From NCBI GenBank assembly GCA_023512375.1, contig JAILZS010000002.1:66659-105127 (forward strand): DNA of 38,469 nucleotides, written 5' to 3'. This DNA is from Bacillota bacterium. Lineage in GTDB: Bacteria; Bacillota; Sulfobacillia; JAJZYS01; JAILZS01. The number at the start of each line of letters is the position of its first letter. The first letter of the stretch is position 1. Shown here piece after piece: positions 32,458 to 38,469 of this stretch. The translations under genes were made by a program, and so were the position numbers. The notes below the pieces were generated by a model. It saw only the letters and a program-made list of their open reading frames with translations, searched no databases and was not told the DNA's origin.

Positions 32458-33498
32458 TTACCTCCGGAACACAATCAATCCGCTGACAATCCCGACGGCA
32501 GCCTCCGCACTGCGGTAGAACGCACCGCGCGCTGCCGAGTTGGGCACAAAGACGATGTCGCGGGGCTGCAGCAACAGATCCGGAGCCTTGCCGTCCAAGA
32601 TGCGCCCCAGATCGACGGGAATCTCCTGCCGCGCACCGGTACTGGCCTCGGTGCGGATGATCCGCGCGCGGCTGCGCGCTGCCGTGCGCGTCAGGCCCTC
32701 GGCCAGCGCCAGCGACTGGAGCACGCTGATGTTCTCGTTGCTGCGCAGCAGGAAGCCCCCGGGCTTGTGTACCTCGCCGACCACATAGATCACCCCCGCG
32801 CGCGGCACCCGCACCACATCGCCGGGCCAGATCGGCAGATCCAGCTCCGGACGGCCCGACTGCAGCAGATCCTTCAGATGAACTTCCACCACCGGGGCCA
32901 GCTCACCGGCCAGGACCCGTTCGGGACTGCGCGTGACCAACACGCGATCGCCGGCGTCCTCGGCCAACCCACCGGCCAGAGACAGGATCTCGACAAGCGA
33001 GCTGCGCCGGCGCACCTGGTAGACTCCCGGCCGGGCCACCGCCCCGAACACCGCTACGCCCCGGCTGTTCAACTCCTTCAGAAAAACGCTCACCTGGGGA
33101 TCGCGCATGTACCGCTCGGCCAGCCGCCGGCCAATCTCCAGTTCCAACTCGCGCGCCGTTCGCCCGGCGGCGACGAGCGGACCGATCAGCGGCAGAGAAA
33201 TTTCCCCGGCGTTGTTCACACGCACGGTGCGGTTCAGCTCCTCGGCCCCGAGAATCGTGATTTCCAACAGATCCTCAGGACCGATCTGCCCCTCCGCATC
33301 GCCGGCGGTACCGCGAAGGCTCTGCTCGAGCTGTGCCAGCCGCCGGTTGTACTCTGCGGTTGTCTGAAGCGCTGGCTTTTCCAGCTCCGGAGGCACCCGC
33401 ATCTGCGGCGGACCTGCCTTGAGCGGGCTGGCCGTGCACAGCCAGCAAGCGATCCCCACGAGCCACGCTTGGCGGAAAAGGCCTGTCTTGCATCTCAT
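32458..33498 (-). CDS. Wza-like outer-membrane polysaccharide export protein
   Basis: A 346-residue protein with an N-terminal signal peptide (hydrophobic segment about 9-22, possible cleavage after SPLKA). A Poly_export-type domain follows, with IGPEDLLEITILGAEELNRTV and RVNNAGEISLPLIG. Two SLBB-like repeats come next: RGVAVFGAVARPGVYQV then VIYVVGEVHKPGGFLL. A lipobox as in E. coli Wza is not clear, because the cysteines are GIACWLC. It forms, or contributes to, the channel that carries polymer across the outer membrane. The ATG at 33498 has GGGGAG about eight bases upstream; the frame continues to 33567 but is Arg-rich there. It stands directly upstream of the Wzc gene, one base from its start. 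Confidence 0.92.
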   Translation of the reverse strand: MRCKTGLFRQAWLVGIACWLCTASPLKAGPPQMRVPPELEKPALQTTAEYNRRLAQLEQSLRGTAGDAEGQIGPEDLLEITILGAEELNRTVRVNNAGEISLPLIGPLVAAGRTARELELEIGRRLAERYMRDPQVSVFLKELNSRGVAVFGAVARPGVYQVRRRSSLVEILSLAGGLAEDAGDRVLVTRSPERVLAGELAPVVEVHLKDLLQSGRPELDLPIWPGDVVRVPRAGVIYVVGEVHKPGGFLLRSNENISVLQSLALAEGLTRTAARSRARIIRTEASTGARQEIPVDLGRILDGKAPDLLLQPRDIVFVPNSAARGAFYRSAEAAVGIVSGLIVFRR

Positions 33499-33671
33499 GG
33501 GCGGTGCTCCCCAGCCCCTGCGTTGCGCTGCGGGCCGACTGCGCCCGCGCACACCGGCTGCGTACACACGAATGTTGGGGAGGCTCTCCGCGGAAGGGGA
33601 GGCGAGCCGCGCCGACCGGCACGGCCCGCGCGATCGAGCTGACTCCCGAAGACGACTCGACCCGCCGCGAG

Positions 33672-34346
33672 CTACGGACAGCTAATCGTAAACGGCGTAG
33701 CCGAGCCGACCACTCGGCACTCATCCGGCTCGTCCCGCAGAAAGGTGGCCAGTGCCAGAGCAAATCCAGCCACGCCCAAGCCGACGGCTGTGACCAGGAC
33801 GAATTTTTCAAAGGCACTCAGTCCGTCCACCGGCGCCGGCGCCATCGTGGCTTCCAGCTTCATTCCTGCGGGAACCTCGACGGTGCGTTCTGCGGCCGCC
33901 ACCAGCACCGTTCCCTGCCGGCTGAGCACTTCGAGGGCACGGCCGTGCACGGCGACCTCAAAGATGGCCGCGCCACCCGCAGCCGAGATCTGGGCCCCGA
34001 GTGCCTGTACCTGCAGTGGCTGTTCTGCACGGCTGACGACGGCTAGCGAGCCCTGCTCTAGCACAACCCGCAGCCGCTCGCCTGCGCGACGCACTGCGGC
34101 AACGCTCAGCTCCGGCAGAAACACCTGGTCGCGCCCGGCCAGCTTCAGCGACCCTGCCGCGTCTTTCCCGACGACGATGCGATCGTCGGCATAAAGCGTG
34201 CCTTCGGCAGGCAGAACCTCACCGTTGACTTCCACGCGTCCCTTGGCCTGGATCGTGCCCACCGCTGCGGGTGGATGGGCCGGCACCACACCTGCATAGA
34301 CCAGTAGCAGCGACACGACCACGGCCAGCAAGCCTTTCCTGCTCAT
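33672..34346 (-). CDS. FecR-like domain protein with signal anchor and C-terminal membrane segment
   Basis: A 224-residue protein, the first gene of the EPS operon. It has an N-terminal hydrophobic segment (about 4-22, signal peptide or anchor), then a beta-rich domain that resembles FecR: VGTIQAKGRVEVNG, ADDRIVVGKDAAGSLKLAG, FEVAVHGRALEVLSRQGTV. A C-terminal hydrophobic segment (about 178-203) precedes a short tail. FecR-type domains often sense or scaffold in the envelope. No sigma factor lies nearby, so a role as a structural or regulatory partner of the exporter is a guess. The ATG at 34346 has GGAGG six bases upstream. The 173 bases between its stop and the exporter gene hold no recognised gene. 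Confidence 0.7.
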   Translation of the reverse strand: MSRKGLLAVVVSLLLVYAGVVPAHPPAAVGTIQAKGRVEVNGEVLPAEGTLYADDRIVVGKDAAGSLKLAGRDQVFLPELSVAAVRRAGERLRVVLEQGSLAVVSRAEQPLQVQALGAQISAAGGAAIFEVAVHGRALEVLSRQGTVLVAAAERTVEVPAGMKLEATMAPAPVDGLSAFEKFVLVTAVGLGVAGFALALATFLRDEPDECRVVGSATPFTISCP

Positions 34347-34414
34347 CGAACCCCTCCTGCAAAATAGATTCGCTTTCGACACAAGTTTGTCCTCGTTGTT
34401 CCACGGAAGGGGGT

Positions 34415-34477
34415 GGAGTACAGGGGATCCGCGGGAAGGGAAAAGCGTCGCGGCCCAGAACGCCGGCAGTGTACTCC
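34415..34477. repeat. Inverted repeat overlapping the EPS operon promoter (possible operator)
   Basis: GGAGTACA at 34415-34422 is exactly repeated in inverted form as TGTACTCC at 34470-34477. The arm spacing is 47 bases, five to six helical turns apart centre to centre. The right arm overlaps the proposed -10 box. This is the arrangement expected of two operator half-sites or a looping repressor, but a chance match is possible. Confidence 0.35.
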
Positions 34478-34498
34478 GCGATCTCCGCCGTGTGTCAA
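34468..34498 (-). promoter_or_regulatory. Putative promoter of the EPS operon
   Basis: On the minus strand, TTGACA (34498-34493) is a perfect -35 box. TACACT (34473-34468) matches the -10 box at 4/6 positions with a 19-base spacer, slightly long. Transcription would begin near 34460, about 115 bases before the first gene. No better candidate was seen. Confidence 0.45.
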
Positions 34499-34675
34499 GT
34501 GGATTTTCCAAACTGTTGCTCTCCTAGTTCTACCCACTGCCGTATCGCTCTGACCGTTCACCTTCCACTTCCGAAATGAAACTCAAAGTGCTCCGCCACA
34601 GACCAACCTTGCAAGATGCTGACCAATCTCGTGCGCTGGCCTGTGGATGCTTTCGCCCAACCTGTGGTCCGACAA

Positions 34676-34704
34676 TTGCCCGTCCCGTCAAGATGCGTTA
34701 TCTT
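34676..34704 (+). promoter_or_regulatory. Putative promoter of the PHP phosphatase gene
   Basis: TTGCCC (34676-34681), a 17-base spacer and TATCTT (34699-34704) form a moderate sigma70-like promoter. The -10 box ends nine bases before the ATG at 34714, so the transcript would have almost no leader. No Shine-Dalgarno sequence precedes that ATG, consistent with leaderless translation. Confidence 0.35.
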
Positions 34705-34713
34705 GCCCATCCG

Positions 34714-35508
34714 ATGATTGACATTCACTGCCATTTGCTGCCCGGGCTTGACGACGGCCCAGATTCACTGGAGGAGTCGTTGCAGATGGTCGAAGCGGCC
34801 ATTGCCGACGGCATCACCCACGTGGTCGCCACACCGCACGCCAACGACCGCTACACGTTTCTTCCCGATTTGGTGCGCCAGCGCCGAGATGAAATCGCCC
34901 GCGCTGTTAACGACCGGCTGTTCCTCGCCACGGGCTGCGATTTCCACCTGAGTTTCGAAAACCTGCGCGACGCGCGGGAACATCCCTCCAAATACACCCT
35001 GAACCAGAAAAACTACCTGCTGGTGGAATTTGCCGACTTTGCCGTGCCGCCTTCCGTGGACGAGGCTCTGCATCAGTTGCAGTTGCACGGCATCGTTCCC
35101 GTGATCACGCATCCGGAGCGGAACGGATGGATCTGCCGGCAGCCCCAGCGTCTGGCCAACTGGGTGCAACGCGGCTGCTACGTACAGGTCACGGCGGGCT
35201 CGTTCCTCGGCCGTTTCGGCCCGACCGCCCAGCGTGCGGCCGAGCAGTGGCTAGCCGAGGGGCTGGTGCATTTTGTAGCCTCCGATGCCCACAACCTGCA
35301 CAGCCGGCCGATTCAGCTCAGCACCGCCTATGCGTTCGTCCGTCGGCAGCACGGCGAACCGGTGGCGCGCGCGCTGTTCCGTGAAAATCCGCTGGCGGCC
35401 GTCGAGGGGCGTCCGCTGCCCTGGGTGCCCGAACCGCCCGACCCAGCACGGATGGCCGCTGTCGGGAGCTCCCGCATCCGGCGACGCAAACGATTCTGGT
35501 TTTTCTGA
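34714..35508 (+). CDS. CpsB/CapC-type PHP tyrosine-protein phosphatase
   Basis: A 264-residue metal-dependent phosphatase of the PHP fold (YwqE/CpsB type), which dephosphorylates the tyrosine cluster of BY-kinases and so resets EPS chain-length control. The metal ligands are visible: H5 and H7 in DIHCHLLPGLDDGP, H42 in ATPHAND, H133 in HPERN, and D191 and H193 in SDAHN. ATG at 34714 starts at the exact family N-terminus. Upstream ATGs at 34693 and 34576 are in frame but add residues that do not fit. No ribosome-binding site precedes 34714, but a promoter ends nine bases before it. It is divergent from the EPS operon that encodes its likely substrate kinase. The tail RRRKRFWFF is basic. Confidence 0.88.
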   Translation: MIDIHCHLLPGLDDGPDSLEESLQMVEAAIADGITHVVATPHANDRYTFLPDLVRQRRDEIARAVNDRLFLATGCDFHLSFENLRDAREHPSKYTLNQKNYLLVEFADFAVPPSVDEALHQLQLHGIVPVITHPERNGWICRQPQRLANWVQRGCYVQVTAGSFLGRFGPTAQRAAEQWLAEGLVHFVASDAHNLHSRPIQLSTAYAFVRRQHGEPVARALFRENPLAAVEGRPLPWVPEPPDPARMAAVGSSRIRRRKRFWFF

Positions 35509-35510
35509 GA

Positions 35511-35558
35511 AGCCTGGGCGAGTCGGTGCGATTTGAAAAGCAACCGATCGCTCAGCCT
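35511..35558. terminator. Bidirectional hairpin between convergent genes
   Basis: The left arm (35511-35529) and right arm (35540-35558) pair over about 16 of 18 positions, with one bulge on each side, around a ten-base loop at 35530-35539. It begins three bases after the phosphatase stop and lies just before the end of the methionine-synthesis gene. It would stop transcripts from both sides. No U-tract is seen on either side, so it may act as a structured end rather than a classical intrinsic terminator. Confidence 0.6.
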
Positions 35559-35575
35559 CGCTGCGGGCGTCGTCT

Positions 35576-37414
35576 TCAGACGAGCAGCTCCAGCACCTCT
35601 TCGTAGCGCTTGAAGGGAGGAATCAGATAGGCGCCTGCGAATTCGCTCCGGGCCCACTCGAGCATGCGGCGGGCAACGGCAAAGCCACAGTCGCGCGCGG
35701 CCGCTCCGGCCAGTTCGAGTTGTCCAAGCACGGACGGGGGGATGACAATGCCGGGGACTTCGTTGTGCAGGCGCACAGCCTGCTTGAAGCTGGTCAGCGG
35801 CCAGATGCCCACCAGCACCGGAATCGGCGGGCGACCGCCCAGTCGCTGCACAAACGCCTCCCAGTAGGCGGGATCGAACAGCGGCTGGGTCATTGCGAAA
35901 TGGGCTCCGGCATCGATTTTGCGGCGGAAGCGTTCGATTTCGTAGTCGAGGTCATCGGCGACTGGATTGACGGCCACGCCAATGGTGAAATTCGTGGCCC
36001 CACCCAGTTGCTTGCCGGCCCAGTCGGTGCCCGCATTCAGCCGCGCCAGCACCCGCACCAGACCGATCGAATCCACCTCGTAGACGCCGCTGGTCTCTGG
36101 ATGGTCACCGAGCGAGGGCGGATCGCCGGTGAGGGCTAACACGTTGCGCACACCGCCGACCGACCAGGCACCGAGCAGAACGGCTTGCAGCCCGATGATG
36201 TTCATATCGCGCGTGGTCAGATGCGGAATCGTTTCGACGCCGCGGGCCTCCAGCGCCCCGGCCAACATCATCGCGTCCATGCCGACCCGCGCCAGCGTGC
36301 CGCTGTTGATGTCCACCACATCCACGCGTCCGGAGGCCATCACGCGGTCCACCTGCTCGAAGATGCGATCCAGGACCACCCCTTTTGGCGGATCAATTTC
36401 GACCGAGAGGACAAACTGACCGGACCGCAGCTTCTGCCAGAGCCGGCTTTCTGGCTCGCGCGCCCGGACGCTCGTGGCGGGCGTTGGCGGTGGCGTTTCG
36501 ACACGCACGCCGTGCCCGGGGCGCATCGGAGCCGGGCGCAGGTGGCGAACCGCTTCCGCGATGGCGCGAATGTGTTCCGGCGTGGTCCCACAGCAGCCCC
36601 CCACAATGCGGGCGCCGGTTTCGACGGCTTCCCGCGCAAACGCGGCGAAGTACTCCGGGGAGGATTTCGGATAGACGATGCGGTCGCCCATCCGTTGCGG
36701 AAAGCCGGCATTCGGCATCGCCGAAAGATCCAGGCCGCTGGTGGCCATCGCGCGCAGCACCGGCAGCAGCGGCTGCGGGCCCAGCGTGCAGTTGGCGCCG
36801 ATGGCCTGCACCGGCTGCTGGGCCAGCCGCCAAGCCACCTCGGCGGCCGGTGTACCGCCAAAGGTGGTGCCCTCTTCGTTGAACGTCAGCGAAGCCACGA
36901 TCGGGAGTGCGGAAAACGAACGGATCGCGGCAATCGCCAGCAGGAGCTGATCGAGGTCGGTGAACGTTTCCAGCAGGAAGAAATCCACGCCACGCTCTTC
37001 GAGGGCCGCGGCCTGCTCGGCGTAGATGGCTCGGATTTCATCGTCCGGCAGCGTGCGTCCCTGCCGGAGCAGGCCGAGCGGCCCGATCGAACCGGCGATC
37101 AGGACTTCGTGGGGAGCGGCCTCGCGTGCCTCGCGCGCAATTTTCACAGCGCGGTGGTTGATCTGCACCACGGCGTCACCCAGACCTATCTGAGCCAGCC
37201 GGTGACGGTTGGCCCCAAAAGTGTTCGTTTCGATCATCTGGGCGCCGGCCCGGATGTAGGCCTGGTGGATGGCGAAGACCACTTCCGGTTGGGTCAGGTT
37301 GACTTCGTCGAAGGAGCGCTGCGGGCCGGTGGCTTCATAGATCATCGAGCCCATGGCCCCATCAGCCACCAGCACGCCGTTGCGCAGCCGCTCGGTGAAT
37401 TCGTCGATCTTCAT
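35576..37414 (-). CDS. Bifunctional homocysteine S-methyltransferase/methylenetetrahydrofolate reductase
   Basis: A 612-residue fusion. Residues 1 to about 295 are a homocysteine methyltransferase, with zinc ligands C209 in ANCTLGP and C274-C275 in VGGCCGTTP, and the start of the barrel in VADGAMGSMIYEATG. Residues about 325-612 are a methylenetetrahydrofolate reductase (MetF type): FVLSVEIDPPKG, NVLALTGDPP, GVAVNP and IPVLVGIWPLTS. Together they make methyl-THF and pass the methyl group to homocysteine, giving methionine; YitJ of Bacillus has the same layout. No B12 domain is present. ATG at 37414 begins the domain. No Shine-Dalgarno sequence precedes it. The frame continues to 37534 without a domain. 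It ends 67 bases from the convergent phosphatase gene. Confidence 0.92.
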   Translation of the reverse strand: MKIDEFTERLRNGVLVADGAMGSMIYEATGPQRSFDEVNLTQPEVVFAIHQAYIRAGAQMIETNTFGANRHRLAQIGLGDAVVQINHRAVKIAREAREAAPHEVLIAGSIGPLGLLRQGRTLPDDEIRAIYAEQAAALEERGVDFFLLETFTDLDQLLLAIAAIRSFSALPIVASLTFNEEGTTFGGTPAAEVAWRLAQQPVQAIGANCTLGPQPLLPVLRAMATSGLDLSAMPNAGFPQRMGDRIVYPKSSPEYFAAFAREAVETGARIVGGCCGTTPEHIRAIAEAVRHLRPAPMRPGHGVRVETPPPTPATSVRAREPESRLWQKLRSGQFVLSVEIDPPKGVVLDRIFEQVDRVMASGRVDVVDINSGTLARVGMDAMMLAGALEARGVETIPHLTTRDMNIIGLQAVLLGAWSVGGVRNVLALTGDPPSLGDHPETSGVYEVDSIGLVRVLARLNAGTDWAGKQLGGATNFTIGVAVNPVADDLDYEIERFRRKIDAGAHFAMTQPLFDPAYWEAFVQRLGGRPPIPVLVGIWPLTSFKQAVRLHNEVPGIVIPPSVLGQLELAGAAARDCGFAVARRMLEWARSEFAGAYLIPPFKRYEEVLELLV

Positions 37415-37415
37415 T

Positions 37416-37434
37416 CGGGTTGAGCTAGAACCCG
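37416..37434. repeat. Small hairpin directly before the methionine-gene start
   Basis: CGGGTT (37416-37421) and AACCCG (37429-37434) can pair around a seven-base loop. The hairpin would end one base before the start codon at 37414. It sits where a ribosome-binding site would be expected, and none is present. Confidence 0.4.
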
Positions 37435-37442
37435 CGCGCTGC

Positions 37443-37459
37443 TGCCACCCAGGGTGGCA
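37443..37459. repeat. Perfect 17-base palindrome downstream of the methionine-gene promoter
   Basis: TGCCACCC and GGGTGGCA flank one base. The palindrome lies just downstream of the proposed -10 box and would be within the first bases of the transcript. It could be an operator for a dimeric repressor or an RNA hairpin. Longer nearby bases CTGCTG and CAGCAG can extend it with an internal loop. Confidence 0.5.
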
Positions 37460-37468
37460 AAACGCAGC

Positions 37469-37477
37469 AGTATACCA
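37469..37477 (-). promoter_or_regulatory. Putative extended -10 promoter of the methionine gene
   Basis: On the minus strand the sequence TGGTATACT has the TGn extension and a -10 box matching consensus at 5/6 positions. There is no good -35 box. The start would be near 37462, giving a 47-base leader that contains both the palindrome and the small hairpin. Confidence 0.4.
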
Positions 37478-37557
37478 TTGGCCGGACAGGTCGGTAGGGG
37501 CCGGCAAAGCCCTGCACGGGAAAGCGCCAGCCACCGGTGGACCTGGTGGCCGTCCGG

Positions 37558-38469
37558 TCAGGACCGCATCTGCTCGATCATTCCGGCGATGGTGTGCATC
37601 AGGTCGTACTTGGTGAGGATTTCGTAGCGACCGTTGCCCATGTCGACAAAGACCGCCGGGCCTTCATGGCTGAGCAGATAGGTGATGCGGTCGGCTGGGG
37701 CGTCCTTCGACACGGTGGGCAGCGGCTTGCCCATGACCTCGCGGATGACCAACTTCCGCAGATCCTTGCCCTGCAGGGCCAGGTTCAGGATCTGGTCTTC
37801 GTAGATCGTGCCGACCAGGTTGCCATTTTCAAAGACGGGCAACTGGGAGACGTCCTGGGCCTGCATCGTGCGCAGGGCGTGGAAGACGGTCTGCTCCGGC
37901 CGCGCCGTCAACAACTCCTTCACTTTGCCGCGCTGGTGTTTGACGTGCACGATGTCTTCGGCTGTCAGTGGAACGGCCGTATCCGAGTAGCCATGATCGC
38001 GCATCCATTCATCGTTGTAGATCTTGCTCAGGTAGCGCATGCCGCTGTCCGGCAAAAACGCCACCACCAGATCGTTGGGACCGCAGTGTCGCGCCACCCG
38101 CAGGGCTGCGGACACACACCCGCCACCCGAGCCGCCCGTAAAGATGCCCTCGGCACGAGCCAGTCGGCGCGCCATGACAAAACACTCTTCGTCGTTCACC
38201 TGAATCACATCGTCCAGGTAGCGGAAATCCATCGTGGAGGGAAAGAAATCTTCTCCGATGCCTTCCACGACGTAGGTTTTGGCCTTGCCCACCCGGCCCG
38301 TCTTGACGTAGTCGTAGTAGAGCGAGCCGATCGGATCCACGCCGATGACCTGCACCCGGGGATTTTTCTCTTTCAAATAGCGGCCCACCCCGCTGATCGT
38401 GCCCCCCGTGCCCATGCCGCAGACGAAATGCGTGATCTTCCCCTCGGTGTCTTCCCAGATCTCCGGACC
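37558..38469 (-). CDS. Cystathionine beta-synthase (5' end cut by window)
   Basis: The C-terminal 303 residues of a PLP-dependent cystathionine beta-synthase, which condenses serine (or O-acetylserine) with homocysteine in the transsulfuration pathway. The frame is open to the last base, so the start lies to the right. Residues 1-18 read GPEIWEDTEGKITHFVCG, followed by the PLP phosphate-binding loop GTGGTISG. FFPSTMDFRYLDDVI and TGGSGGGCVSAALR are family motifs. From about residue 180 comes a tandem CBS-domain (Bateman) module, with DVSQLPVFENGNLVGTIYEDQIL and HEGPAVFVDMGNGRYEILTKYDLMH, which may bind an adenosine ligand such as SAM. The PLP lysine is outside the window. It lies 143 bases from the methionine gene on the same strand, and the two share homocysteine. 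Confidence 0.92.
   Translation of the reverse strand, partial: GPEIWEDTEGKITHFVCGMGTGGTISGVGRYLKEKNPRVQVIGVDPIGSLYYDYVKTGRVGKAKTYVVEGIGEDFFPSTMDFRYLDDVIQVNDEECFVMARRLARAEGIFTGGSGGGCVSAALRVARHCGPNDLVVAFLPDSGMRYLSKIYNDEWMRDHGYSDTAVPLTAEDIVHVKHQRGKVKELLTARPEQTVFHALRTMQAQDVSQLPVFENGNLVGTIYEDQILNLALQGKDLRKLVIREVMGKPLPTVSKDAPADRITYLLSHEGPAVFVDMGNGRYEILTKYDLMHTIAGMIEQMRS

Larger units (their letters stand above)
34347..34713. other. Divergent intergenic control region (367 bases)
   Basis: It lies between the first gene of the EPS operon (-) and the PHP phosphatase gene (+). It holds a probable minus-strand promoter (34468-34498), an eight-base inverted repeat partly overlapping it, and a plus-strand promoter close to the phosphatase start. 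No coding region is convincing. An in-frame extension of the phosphatase from 34576 exists but does not look like protein. Confidence 0.6.

Noticed and set aside
33499-33671. Small RNA or gene between the FecR-like and exporter genes
   Set aside because: Only weak five-base inverted repeats were seen and no convincing promoter or terminator.
37415-37557. SAM or SAH riboswitch before the methionine gene
   Set aside because: The leader is only about 47 bases from the proposed start and does not show the conserved core of these riboswitches; only simple hairpins are seen.
1-38469. CRISPR array, tRNA, rRNA, insertion sequence or phage gene
   Set aside because: No regularly spaced direct repeats, no tRNA-like T-loop/CCA structures, no rRNA sequence, and no transposase or integrase motifs were found in any frame.

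Overview
This is a GC-rich bacterial window, about 65% G+C by eye, dominated by one exopolysaccharide/surface-polysaccharide locus. No rRNA, tRNA, CRISPR array, transposase or phage gene was seen. The taxon cannot be fixed from the sequence alone. A bifunctional homocysteine methyltransferase/methylenetetrahydrofolate reductase beside cystathionine beta-synthase, a Wza/Wzc-type EPS system and several acidobacterial-looking protein types make an Acidobacteriota-like or similar Gram-negative environmental (possibly thermophilic) bacterium plausible. That is low-confidence inference.

Layout, left to right. (1) 1-4945, mixed orientation: a truncated WbpP-type nucleotide-sugar epimerase (-), a DUF3108 envelope protein (+), a canonical phosphoheptose isomerase gmhA (-), a TauE/SafE permease (+) and a membrane-anchored TPR protein with a C-terminal carbohydrate-binding-like domain (+). 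(2) 4962-34346, a run of 24 genes all on the minus strand, with many 4-base stop/start overlaps, read from right to left. It starts with the export and control machinery: FecR-like protein, Wza-like outer-membrane exporter, Wzc-like co-polymerase/tyrosine autokinase. Next come a transaldolase, the polyprenyl-phosphate initiating glycosyltransferase and a nucleotide-sugar cassette: zinc-ribbon epimerase, HddA heptose-7-phosphate kinase, UDP-glucose-dehydrogenase-like protein, SDR, Gfo/Idh oxidoreductase, GmhA-like SIS isomerase and GmhB phosphatase. The rest is assembly: MurJ-type flippase, polymerase, GT4 and GT2 glycosyltransferases (one tandem GT4-GT4 fusion and one GT2-methyltransferase fusion), two methyltransferases, a CDP-paratose-2-epimerase-like protein, and an O-antigen ligase/polymerase at the end. 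(3) 34347-34713, a divergent control region. (4) A CpsB/CapC-type PHP tyrosine phosphatase (+), the expected partner of the tyrosine kinase. (5) 35511-38469, a strong hairpin between convergent genes, then methionine/transsulfuration housekeeping genes (-) that mark the edge of the locus.

How the genes fit together. The locus has the parts of a Wzx/Wzy-dependent EPS pathway: priming, sugar addition, flipping, polymerisation, length control by tyrosine phosphorylation, and export. It also carries its own supply line for a heptose. Transaldolase could feed sedoheptulose-7-phosphate; GmhA, HddA and GmhB would convert it to heptose-1-phosphate. The coupled dehydrogenase-like, SDR and Gfo/Idh genes suggest the heptose is further modified. 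The guanylyltransferase HddC needed for GDP activation is not in the window.

The most interesting points are that the UDP-glucose-dehydrogenase-like protein has threonine where the catalytic cysteine should be, and that the second GmhA-like protein has an altered metal site. Together they suggest an undescribed modified-heptose pathway.
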